A stretch of DNA of 64,000 nucleotides from Branchiostoma floridae (lineage: Eukaryota > Chordata > Leptocardii > Amphioxiformes > Branchiostomatidae), in contig NC_049988.1 of the NCBI RefSeq assembly GCF_000003815.2, positions 184,000 through 247,999 of the forward strand, given 5' to 3'. A model generated the notes under the pieces. The model was not told where the DNA came from. It saw only the letters and a program-made list of their open reading frames with translations, and ran no database searches. This document shows positions 23,207-36,200 of this stretch, one piece after another (position 1 is the first letter of the stretch; every line of letters begins with the position of its first letter). The position numbers and the translations under genes are program-made.

Positions 23207-24290
23207 GCCCCCTCCCCCTCGTACCACGCAGTGATTGACGTTCCCTGCGTGCGTCGCGTGTGAGACAGCTGCAGTTAGTCAAGCCGAATCAAACGTCCGT
23301 GCACGTTCCAAATGTCATCTTAAATGGGCCACGTTAATTCTGGTGTAGTTGACAAGATAATTGCGCCGAGGGAGGCTTTGAATTTGTCGCAAACGTCACT
23401 CATCATTAGAAAGTTTGGTAGTTTTTGGCCCTGGTGAAAAACGCAAGTTGGGCATAATACACAACTGGTCTAGTTTTTAACTGATAGTTTCTGGACGATG
23501 CATGATTTTTCAAAATCTATCTTTATTTCATAAAAAAAATCACTTCAGTGGCTAAATAACTGTGGCTCATTCGTCTGTATATGTACCTACCTACCTACCT
23601 AGTCCCTTGACCTCCAGGTCGTTGGGGGGACAAGGTAGACATGAAGACAGAGAGTATGTACTCTGTATTATCTGTATCAATTCAAAAATCATTAAAATCA
23701 ATTAGACAAAATGTCCATCCGCCAAAATTGCCCTAACATTGAAGCAAGAATAGTCGATCAATTAGTGTGGTATTTTCGCTAGTACAATTCATTATGACGT
23801 TACCACTTTTCCGGTGCACACTGTCAAAAGTCTGTATCAGTTCAGAGTAATTCCAACTCATCGGACAAATAGAAACATGTATAACTCTACGTGCATATAT
23901 GCATGTATAACTTTCTCTGCCATCGGGCGGCAGATTCACCCCCATACGAGTCGGTACGGGCGACGCGTGTGCCTCGTACGGCGAGTAAGTAAACCCTACG
24001 TACGCGGTACGTGTGAGTACGGCCTGCATACGGTATCGTGGCAATCGCGCAATTAGTTTAAGTGATCGGGGAGGTAGAGAAAGTGACTTGACACACAGCG
24101 AATGTTGTAACGAACAATACATTCTTAGTTTTAGTATTTCACCTTCTCCTTTTGACTTAGAATTCACTCTGGCATTCTACCACTTTGTATGCAGTTTACG
24201 ATATTGAAATATCTGTTCATTATCCTGCTGTTTTGAACGGTTTACAGTATGGTTGATATTTTTCCAACATGTGTATTTTGATCTGTCAAG
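23207..24290. other. Upstream region of the VWA gene
   Basis: It must hold the first coding exon and promoter of the VWA-EGF-CTLD gene, or these lie further upstream. No ATG exon ending in phase 0 could be chosen with confidence. A CGTACGG-rich patch at 23930-24030 resembles repeat DNA. Confidence 0.35.
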
Positions 24291-27200
24291 GCGATCTTGG
24301 CGGCACTACAATGCGTGGCGCTCGTATCGACCATGCACGGGACTGCAGTGGCGTTTCGACCCAACAGATTGAGCGCCTTTTCAGCCCAGGACTACACCCA
24401 CGAGGACCTGACCAGAGAAGCCGTTCTGAAGGTCGTGGCCAGGTTTCTGGAGGAGAACCCAGAGCCCGGTAGGTCAGTGACCTCGGGTCAGCTCCAGAAC
24501 CTGGTGCCGCTTACAGCATCCAACATCTTCAACAGCTACTTCGGAGGTAAAATACAGTTTTGGCACAGTAGCAATATTGTAAACACATCAAGTTATCAAT
24601 TTGAAATATAAAAGATATGGTATGACTAGCAAAGCAAAATTTCTTTTCCAGGAGTCTGGTTATCACCGTAACGCTTAGCCTTTTATCGCGGGATAACCTA
24701 CTAAGTATTCAGGGGTATTAAGTGGACCACGTTGGTTTCAAATTTCAATCTTTATACAGTACGCCCACTTGATATCCCTAAATACCACGTTTTGAAAAAG
24801 GTTACCCCGTGGATATTGATGATGCAATGAAGCATTGTGATGACAACTGAATGTTTTTATTCAATGGCATCATTGATTGTGTGGTACACGTTTAGTCAAT
24901 CTCCCATGTACAGTTCCAGCGCCACAGGGGACTGTGGGTAAGGCCATAGGTTAAGACCCCACGGACAAACATACGCAGTCCGGTACTCATCTTATGTTTT
25001 AGATGTTAATTGTAGCAAAAGTCCCAAACCATAGCCAATCGCACGAGATGACTGTGCTTATGTCTTCGGAACGGTGAGATGACTGGTTGGTACAATCGAT
25101 TAGATAAAAAAAAATTCTGCAAAAGTAATAATAGTAATGACTGCATTAATGGTCATAATGAAAATCTTCATTGCAAGTTCATGCCCGAGGGCTAATTGAA
25201 GACAAAGTAAAGTAGTGGTACACATAATTGTATACTTTGCAGAGAATGAAAGTGAGATCTATTAGTAAATCAAAGGAAAATAACGTCTAAGCTAACTCTA
25301 TTTCTACTTAAGCTATTTGATGGTCATAAAACAACTTTATTCCCAGCCCCAGTTTCAGCCAGGAACTTTGATGAAGCCATAAGAAGCATCATAGCGGCCA
25401 ACGTAGACATGGACAGATTGCTGTTTCGGCCAGACCTGCATTTTAACGCCGAACAGTTCCAGGCTTGTGAGTATTGAATTATTTTGTATATCTATGGAGT
25501 TTTTTCTTAATTTTTTGGCCTACGTTCATATACAATGATCTCTATGGCCTACGTTCAGTGTTGACAAATCTACGAGGGGCATAGGGAAGCTCTCTCAGTG
25601 TATGTATTATGCAGAAAGAGATTGGACATTTTGGACAAAAATTATCGTGGATTATTGAACTAGTTTAACTGTAATATCCAGCACAAAAGTTGGACTCACC
25701 CATGTCTTCGACTGAACAGCACCAGTCTTTGTCAAGGAATGAACAATCCACTGCTGTCATGACGTCACGTTATGCAGATAGAACACGTGACTCAACCTAT
25801 GATCCACTGCTTACTGCGTCACGTGTTCTAATTGCATAACTGCATAACGTGACGTCACGGCAGTAGTGGATTGCTCATTCCTTGACAAAGACTGGCGCTG
25901 TTTATTCGAAAATTTGGATGAATGTAATTTTTGTGTTGGATATTACATATTAAACTAGTTCAATAATGACTTCTACCAACACAGTTGAACTTTCAAGTTA
26001 TGATCATGGATTGTTTTCTGCTCGTTACTACTTTCTAATATCTACTGAAAGTAACCTTTACAATTTTAAAAGCATGCAAAACACACTGTCATTATGTTTT
26101 TACCACAAATACATCATCAAATACCGCACAAATACAGCCATCGCGTTTTTACGTAATCTTCGAACGACCATTATCAACACCCTGACCCAACCCAGTGTCA
26201 GCGACAGTGATGTCAACTCCGCGCGTGGGATGATGGGAAGCTATCTTCACACCCTGCAGGCATTCTACAGCAACACTAACTGGGTAGAGATGCACGGGGC
26301 TGTTGTGTACCAGAACCTGGGTAAGTCAGAATGGATGGCAGACGTCAGAGTTGCTTTTAACATTGGCGAGCTAAAATGAAATCTTGAAAATCATCCTTTA
26401 CTTGAAAACTGGGGAAAATGGGACTACTGTAACCAATGTGTAACGTTACAACTTAAAGTCCATGCAAATCCTTCTTTTTCAATAAAAAGAAATGAAATGC
26501 TTAAAAAGTTCGGTGCGATCTGGAGACTTGTTGAATCTGAAGGAACAGGATCTAAGCTTTCTTGCTTTGGCCAAATTTTGTTCGGTCACCAGTTAAGTTG
26601 GTGTAAGAACAGGTGTGAGTTCTCGGGTCCTGCAGATGGATGAAGCAGAAAATTGGGATTAGGAGTGGGGTTTCTTTCATTAAATCAGTTTTTCTCGGGT
26701 TTGAGCTGAACAACTTGTTCGTCTGTACTGATTGTTGTAATGCAAGAAACTATTTTACCGTTTATTGTCTATAATTGTAAACTATATGCTTTAAGATGGT
26801 TGTATATTGCAGGCATACCTGATACACCATATCCGCCCGTGGCCTCTCCTGGGACAATCACTTGCAGTTCTGCTGACTGTCCGCCAGATGGCCCTGCAGG
26901 GTGGGTGCTTTGAGATTCGGCTGTAGATAGATTCCAATTCATTTTGTCATGCTATTAGGCCTAGAGACACCGACATGGAATTATATATGCACTGAATTTG
27001 TTTTATACACGCAACTGGTACTACATACCATACTATAATCTCCAAGCAGATCCTACGGTGCCATAAGATAGTATCAAAGCTGGCTACGTTAAGTTTGATA
27101 CTATACATTACTCACCGTGGATTTGGTTGGGGATTAACCATACTGCAAAATAGCTGGTTTATCTCTCTAAACGATCGTACTTAATCAGTTCCAACATTTT

Positions 27201-30200
27201 TATACTAAAACTAACTTTAGTTTCACAACCTTGTTTCGATCCTCGCAGACCTGGATTTACCTGCCAGAGCAATATTGTGGTTCCCAGTGGGGTGCTGACA
27301 AGTGGCTACCGGAGTGGACAGGACGTTACAAAGCCTCTTGGTTTGAGACGATACATTTTCCATTTCGTTTGCTGCCACCTTAGTTAACACTACCATATTT
27401 TGTGGATAATTACAACTGTCATTTCTGATAAGAAAGGTTAAAACTGGTGTATTTTCCCTTCAATACTCAGGAAATTCATTCTATCTTGCGTATAAAATCA
27501 ATGCAAGTTTCAATGATAGAGTGATTTTCGTGAGCTGGGGGTCATTATGTATCATACGTTCTTAGGGGTCATATTGACAAATACATTGACTGCTTTGATT
27601 TCATAACGACTGAATAGCCCTCCAAGCGAGAGTAGTGCGCTCCTGACTGGTCAATCCCTTTTTGAACTCGAACTTAAACTTTATTAAAGCAGGCAAGCCT
27701 GAATTCTGTTGGTGTGCACAATTCCAGCTATCCGATAGTTTGACTTAAAATCACAATTACAAATTAAAATGACAGTTGATAAAAGGTGAGTCATTGCTGG
27801 TTGAAAGTCGGAATATTGAATCTTGTGCATCTTTCTGTCACAGCGATTGATCCATTGGTTGGTAAATGTAGCCACGGTGGGACAGCGGACGTATCGCGCC
27901 ACCAGACAGCTACAGGCGGGATCAACAAGGAGTCCACCGTGTCCTCAGAGTCTCCCCATCACTACCTGCACCACACCGCAGCACAGGCGGCCGTCAGCGC
28001 TACACAACACTTTCTCTACGGAGCAGGTCTGTTTATTGGTTTTCTATTTGTTTGCTTGTTTGTTTGTTTGTTTGCTTTCTTGCTTGTTTGATTGTTTTTG
28101 CGTAATCAGTAACGAGAGAGAGAAGAAATTGTTTTTTTTTTTTTAGTTTAGTGACAATGTTTTATACTCAGGGACCGGCCTCAAGGATCAAATAGGAGCT
28201 GCAGTTTTCCGCCGACTCTTCAACCTCGCCTCCGGAAGTTCCCTCTGCTTCGTCATCGACGACACCGGAAGTATGAGTGACGATATAGCGGCAGCCCAGC
28301 AGACGTCAATCAACATCGTCAGCCAGGCGCAGTCTAACCCAATCAGCAAGCCTTTCAACTACGTCCTGGTCCCTTTCAACGACCCGAGTATGAATTTAAC
28401 TTTTGCACACGATAATCATCAAAGTCTACTTCGTAGTTCATGTCCGAAAGTTTAGCGAAAGCATGGTATAAAAAAAATAGGAGATACAAGTATACTAGTA
28501 CATGTGACAATGGACAGTGATAAGCATTGAAATAATGATAATTCTTAAAGAGACTACTCAAAGACGTAAGTGTTGGCTTTATCTAGACAGGTTCGGTTTC
28601 GCTTCTTTTCTCTTCTTTGAAGAGATAAAGACAAAAAAACATTAACTTTTCTATAACTTGTGGGTTCTGTGATTTGAAGACAAAAATGACTGTGAAAATG
28701 GGAACGTTGGGTATGTCATCTTTGATTGAACACATGTTTCATCTTCCACTGCTTTAGACGTAATAAGGAACAGCGTTCTCACCTCTAATTTATAATTACT
28801 CAGTGTGATGTCAAGGTGCGCCTCTCTTCAAACACAAAGTCCTCTGCTTTAGCATGGTTAATGTCCAATTGGGAGGGCATGCTTGATCAACGCTAGGTAT
28901 TTTTTGAGACCTGAGTCGAAAATGAACTACAAATGTAGGCGTCATTGATAAAGAACAGAACACTGAGGCCTCAAGGGATTCGAATCTAAAGCGACACTTT
29001 GTCAATTCTTTAAGATAAGACCACATTGCCACCATAACTAGGAGTATCGCGAAGCATTATGGTTTGCCATCTCAAGTTAGAAGTTAAGGAAACTTTCTAT
29101 ATTACAATTGCGTGTCCTGTTGTAGTGTCCGATGCTGGTCCCATGACGATCACCACTGATCCCAACGTGCACATCAACGCTATTAACAATCTGAACGCGC
29201 ATGGTGGCGGAGACTGTCCAGAACTGGCTATGACTGGGCTGATACTGGCTCTACAGAACACGTAAGTCAACTTTTAAACTAATGGCACAACCCGCCGTAC
29301 GCGCAATTTGTCCGTACGTTTTTTTTTTTTGGGGGGGGGGGGGGCTAGTCCACTACGTATTTCTGAAAACGTTCAGACTGTACAGGGCAGGGCAGCCCGA
29401 TGGCACACAAAGTTTTGCCTGCACGTAATGTTCTACGGCGCGTGCTCCAAAATCCGTCGGATTCCTTACGAGTTCGTACGGAGGCGGCACTTACGGGTCC
29501 CAAAAGATTTCCCACGTTTTGGTACGTAGACAGCACGTATTTGCACGTACGGCGGGTTGTGCCCTTATACTTAGCTTTAACAGGTTTCCTAAAGTTAGAT
29601 GATTCTTAAAACTCTTTTTGTGTATATGTGTCCAAATGTGTGTGTGTGAGTGTGGGCGCGCGTTTGTGTGCTTTTCTTCCTACGTCTCTGTCTGTCTCTT
29701 TACTACCTTGCGTATTCTTGTTATTACCCCATGAAAAGTGTTAAATAGAGGTGAGCATCACTATCCATAAATTACATAGAATTACAATTAGTTAGATAAT
29801 TTATGATGAAATGTAGACATAGAATTCTGCTAAAGGAAAGGACTTTTACACATAAGATATATGCAACTTTGACAGAGAATACCATCATTCAAATAGATTA
29901 TGCTAATTACGACCGCCTTATTTTCATAGTAAATGAGACAATATAAAAACGTTGCAATACATCTAAAAATGCTCTCAATATGAAATGAAAGTATGAGGTC
30001 TGTCTCTTTTGTTGAAGAGGTCCATCAGTCACGTATATATCCAGTTACTATCAAAAGGTAAATTACGTACCTCAAAATTTTCGATGTCTGACAGCACATC
30101 TTGGTCACGGAGAATGGCCTAGTCTCTATCTCGCGAGAGAACACGAGACCAGGTCAGGCTTGCGTAGATCATTTGCCCCCTTCCCCCGCCTCCTTACTTC

Positions 30201-33200
30201 TGTTTCTTTTGTTTGTACGGTAGGCTTCCCAAGTCACAGATATACCTGTTCACTGACGCGGGAGCGAAAGACGTGCACCTTTTGCCGGCCGTCATTTCTC
30301 TCATCCAGCAGAAGAAGACGAAAATCACCTTCCTCCTCACGGGTTACTGTTCTGCACGGAAACGCCGAGATATAAAAGGTAACTTGGAAGACAACATTTT
30401 ATCGAAAATATAACTAAACAGCAACAAAGTGAGCAACACTTGCAAACCTTGGACTTATTAACGACTTACCATGGACCATAGTCACCCACAGTAAGTCCAA
30501 TCGTCTGAAAAAGGACTTACTCAGGGAGGACTGAAGAGAACTTACTGCCTAAATTGGTACAAAGGCCTTACTCTGGATAATAGTCCACCAAAACTAATTA
30601 ACACCAACAGTTCTCAAACATGGCAAAATGGGGTGGACTTACTCCGGTAGTAACTCCCCCTCGGACACAAGTAATTCCTCCTTCAGTCTACATTCATCCT
30701 CTTTTAGATCCAAGGTTTACATGCGAAATAGATGCCATGAATGTAAGAATGGATACTAATTTAATGTTTCTAAAATTCCAACGTCAATTCTGAAGTTAAA
30801 GAAGATGTGAGAAAATGACGGATGTCATTCATATAATCGAAATCATCATGGCAATTCTCTTCGCAATGCAGGAAGCAAAATCAGGACCCGTCGCCAGTCT
30901 ATAGGAGACACGCCGTTTCACACGATTGCACAGGAGTCCGGCGGAAAAGTGTACGACATCAACAAGAGTGAGGTGTCTGAAGTCGTGCGAGTCATCGAAG
31001 TGGAGGTGAACAGTGCTCCAGTCACGGTCCTGTCCTACAGTGTCACCAGCTCCGGGCCCAGAGACCACGACATTCCCGTGGACGAGGCTCTGTTGGAGAT
31101 GGTCATCACCATAGAAAGTTCAGTGGAGTCGCCGTCTTGTACCCTATACACACCCTCAGGTAATAAGGGGGGTTGAAACATTTTGCATTAAAGACCCATT
31201 AAAGTTGAACTATAATTTTCAGTACAAAAAACTGTCTGCCAAACTCCAGACAAGGAGTGAGCAATCCACTCGTTTTGTGACGTCACCTTATGCAGATAGA
31301 ACACGTGACTCAGCGATTCATTAACAATGGATCATAAGTTATAGAAAGTCTATGGCGCCCCCGTCTTTGTGGAGGGATGGTTGTAATGCCTCGATGTAGA
31401 TGGCTTCTTATTCCTCTCGCAAAAAAAATGCCTGTTTCTTTGTCCAACATTCTTACTATGTCCAGTTGTGAAACTTCCTCGGCACCATAGACTTACTGCA
31501 ACTTATGATCCACTGCATATGGTGACGTCACTCAAGCAGTGCATTGGCCATTGCTTATTCCTTGACAAAAACTGGGGTTGGATAGACAAACAATTCGGTC
31601 CAAGTTTTGTGTTAGAAACTACAGTTCAACTTCGATCCAGAATGACTTCTTCCCTTTGCCAGTAAACGTATTAACGCCAACCTCCCTTAGAACGAGATAA
31701 AGGAAATTTCAAGGACTGTGTGAACAACATTTTCAAGCATTTTCTTACTACATTTGTCTGTGGTTGTATATGCTACTTAAAGGTATTTCATTTACCCCAC
31801 AGGTATCGTCGCTGACTCAGCAATTGTTGAGGTTATCCTGAACAGTGGCGGGTACAAGGTGGTGAAGGTCAGCAGCCCTGCCGCGGGACTGTGGCGACTG
31901 CACCTGAACGATGCTCAGGCCTACAGCGTAGAAGTAGCAGGGAAAAGTGTCATGGACTTCTCTGCTGAGTTCACTGACCTGAGGGCCGGCATCCCCATCG
32001 ACGGGAGACCAATAGCAGGTGCGAATAATTTCCCGACAAAAACACCCCTGCATGCTCAAGAACATTCGTTAGGGGGCCCAATGTTTTTACATCAGTGCAC
32101 CCTGAAAGGCCCGTTTATTTTTGTCCGCAATTTTTTGCTACGTTCTGTGGATCCAGAGGGTTCAAACCCCAGCTTGGGCACATTGTGAGAAGCTGCATTC
32201 ATCATGTTGGATGGTGACGTTAAACCGGTGGTGTCACGTAGGGGCGCTTTAGGCTTCAGCCACAGTATGTGTCAACCCTCAGAATATAAAAGAACCCAAC
32301 ACACTTATGGATCCATGGAGAATAGAAAGGGTGACCATACCACAATTTGCACTTTTACTAACGACGTGACAAGCATCCAAAAATAAGTTCATTATTTTGG
32401 TAGACCATAGGACACAGGAGTTTGCTTTTACACAACCAGTTTTTCTCACGTTTCGATGTCCGTCAGACATCTTCCTCAGAGCTTCTAACTGGAGTTCTGC
32501 TTCTCGCCGCTATATGTCGCTAGCCGATGTAGGTGGCGCATTTGCGGCGAGAACACTATCCCAAACATGGCTGTGTTTGTACATCTCCCCCCCCCCCTCG
32601 TCCCGGTTCATCACTGGGGTGGACTTCCTTATCAAGACTACTTCTTTAATCCAACAGATTCGTCTGTTGTCTTCTCTGTCTATCCCCCCTGAAAAAGCAT
32701 ACTTCACCTCAAATGGCTGCTTGGTCATATTGATTATGCATTTCTATATTTTTGTTATGATAGGAGTTGACTATGTGTTGGCTGTAAGAGGGACCGGTTT
32801 GGAGAATGCAGGAAGTGTGACCTCGGTAACGCTGCGAGACGTGACAGGCACGGCCCTTACAACAGTCAACCTCGCGGAAAGCTCTGGCGTGGGGGAGGCT
32901 GTCTACACCGCTACCGTTACACCTCCTAATCAAGTAAGGCTTAGGACACAATTGGCCCGGTGCCCGTCAGGGATGTAGCCCCGGCCGGGCTCTGAAGTCG
33001 GGCGGACACGTATACCGGCAGTTTACCGGCTGTTGTACGAGCGGGTTCCTGGTTCATTGTAAGTCCGACTCAAATTGAACCAGGGGCTTATCCCCCCACC
33101 CCCACCTCCACCCAAAAACAAAAATACCGGCCGCCGCGAGGTGTCCCACAGGACCACGCAGGGGTAACGCCCGAATGTGGCCAAAAAACAGCCCGTGAAC

Positions 33201-36200
33201 TGCCCGGCAGTGCCCCTTTTCCCGAATGGCAACTTAGCCTAAGAGTCCGACATGAAAGCTTGGTAACTCCGTCGAAAGTAGATATTTTATTTTGGTGTGT
33301 CTGTGCGCGTGTGTGTGTTTCTGGATACTCGTGGTCGGAGCACAGAAACATATTGCGAGTCGTAGGCTCTGAATATCCTTTGACGTTGGTAAATCGTTTG
33401 TGTTTTCAGCAATTCCGGATTTCGATTGCAGGCTTGGACAACAACGGAAACTCTTTCCAACGCCTGCTACCCACACTGATCGACACCCAGGGTGTGCGGC
33501 TGGAGCTGTCAGACGAAAGTATAGGTAAGACGTCTTTACAAGGGATACAATTCATTAGGCTACTATAATCCTGTCTATAAGAGTCGAAATTTGTACATGT
33601 TGCGTTGTAGCATTTCCAAAGTTCTACACGGTCATAGACGTTCTGTACATAGTATACCATCGATCTTTATGCTTTCGTATTTTTGAGGTGGCATCAAGCC
33701 CTCCTCAGATCTTATCGAAGCCTGAAAAGTGAAACTTTTGCATGTTTTAGAAACCGACAAACTGATGATACGGACATAATCATTACATTAATCAGTATCA
33801 AATGAGATCTCCTGGTTGTTTCATCTATCATATCAGTATTGATGATATCTTTCAATCTTTTTTGACGTGTGGTTAACAAAAATCATGTAGTCAGTAAAGA
33901 AGCAAAGCTGTCTCCTCAGACCCCCTGTATCCTGGGGAGAGCATCACTGTCGAGTTCACCGTCATCAATGAGGGTTCCGTTGACGACACCTACAGCCTGT
34001 CCGCGTCCGATGACGTTGGCTTGATGGTCGGCGTCACTCCGACGTCTGTCACTGTCTCTGGAGGCGCTAACGTCACTGGCCACGTGACGTTTTCAGCTGC
34101 AAGTGACATCTCTCCAGGCACAACCAGGTGACGCCTCTTTAAGACAGACATGGCCAATGAGGCATGCGCACTTTTAACAGTTAAAACTTCAAAACTTTTC
34201 TTCTTATCTTAAAATTAACATACAAAGGACAGTCAGAAGGTAAACATAATTTCTTTTGAAGGCAGTTTCAACTGTGTCTGGTACACAATGTTGAAAAACA
34301 TATCTCATCTACTTCCAACAGGTAATGTAATGAAAGTCATGTTAAGGGCACGACAGGAATTGAACCCAGGACCTCTGGGCCAAATACCCTGCAGTTATTA
34401 TGACACACGACCCACATAGCTTGTGGTTGTGATAGAAAAAACGCAGTAGCAAAAAAATCACATTTGAGTCCGAATTACACTATAGCCCAAAGGACCAATA
34501 AATGGCTTTCTCCAGGATGAAAATGTTATATCCACCTTCATATATTTGAACTATATATAACAAGATTTTTTATCAGCACATGTTTTGCGTTGTAAGAAAC
34601 AAATCGTTAACGTATATTTTGCACTTGAACGTACATTCTAGTTTCTGATGTTATGCCACAGTGTATAGAGGGCAGTAGAGTGCGTTTACAGGTTACTTCT
34701 AACAAATCTCTCCTCGACAGTACAACTATCCTGACTGCCGAATCCACCACATCCGGGTCTAACTTCCTTACTATTCGCGTCGTCGTGACTGAACGCATCG
34801 TAACGGTTAGTTCATCACTTTTGCCAACAAGGTTATGCGAATGACGTTATGTCACGTGACCGGTGCACGTGGTTGGCTGGCTTAGCATAAGTCCCGTGCA
34901 AATCGCATAAGGTTCGTGTGTGTCACATAGTGATTCGTGCGAATCACATAAGGTTCGTACGTTTTCGCATAGCGATTCGTGTGGTTTTCATATGGGTCGT
35001 GCGTTTTCACATAGTGATTCGTGCGTATCACAAAATGTTTGTACGAATATCATAAGGTCCGTGCAAATGCTAAGGCACCCGTGGTTTGGGTGTATGAGTG
35101 ATGGAAAAGTATTATCTTCTGACAGAGATACTGAGATATCCGTCCATAACAGTCTACATAATATTATACAGCATTGCTTTTCCCTGTTCGCAGGTGGTGG
35201 ACACGTCTCCGCCTGTCTGCACCATAGCGTCGGTCAGCGGTAATTGTACAGCTGACCTACAGGCACCGGCCGTGTGCTCAGACCAGCTGTGGTCAGTAGA
35301 GATGACCGTGCTGGACAGCGGACTGGGACTGGGCAGCCTGTATGCGGAAGCAGCCGCAGGAAGTACATTCACAAACGACCCGTTTGTAGAGGGGCTACAG
35401 GATACAGCAGTTGCTGCCACCTACAGGTAAAACTAATTTTACCTAACCAAACTGAAATTGATTGGGAATTACCCCAAATTTTCAGCCGATTCCTAGTTCA
35501 CGGAATGGACCCGTCTACTGTAGCTTCCGGACGTGACGTCAGAGACACGCGACTGCGGCAGATGGTCATAAATTCCAGATAACCTATGTCGCCTATGAAC
35601 GTCTCTGTTCAGTCCGGAAGCTAGAGTAGACGGGTCCATTCCGTGAACAAGGCTGACGAAGTCGGCTGAAAAGTTGGGGTTGATTAGGTGAAGTTTAGTT
35701 AATACATAATGTCATTAACCAACACAGAAATTTCATATAGGTAAAGTTGTGTAACTGAATGCATTGGTCACAATTGCACCAATAGCTGTGGGGCTGAAGC
35801 CCAGGCCGGGCTCCAAAGCCACACATTTGTCCCGGTAGACAGCCGGATACTGCGGGGGCATCTCTCGGTGTGCTCACGATGAGCTTACGCCGTCTATTTG
35901 TTACCGGGTCGTGGGATGTACACAGTGTCTAGCCGGGTCGTGGGATGTACACATTGCCTGGCACGATCACAAGGCCACATAGGGAAAACGCCCAAATGTG
36001 ACAAAAAAACAACAACCCATGAACTGCCCAACATAGACTCCTATTCCCATTGTGACCAAAGCATTATTGGGTATCTGGGTGAGATACATAACGTTACAAT
36101 ATAATACAATACGACCAATAAAAGCAATTACGGGAATACGGCTCATCAAAATTCCCTTTTTTTTATTAAGGTCATGTTGATTCGATTATATAGATGGCAT

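Noticed and set aside
23733-24167. 144-residue minus-strand ORF upstream of the VWA gene
   Set aside because: No domain, low-complexity CGTACGG patch, antisense to the likely promoter region; no splice support.
32397-32763. Long frame upstream of the exon at 32764
   Set aside because: Runs through a dispersed repeat; a clean acceptor (ATGATAG) at 32763 with matching phase shows the exon begins later.
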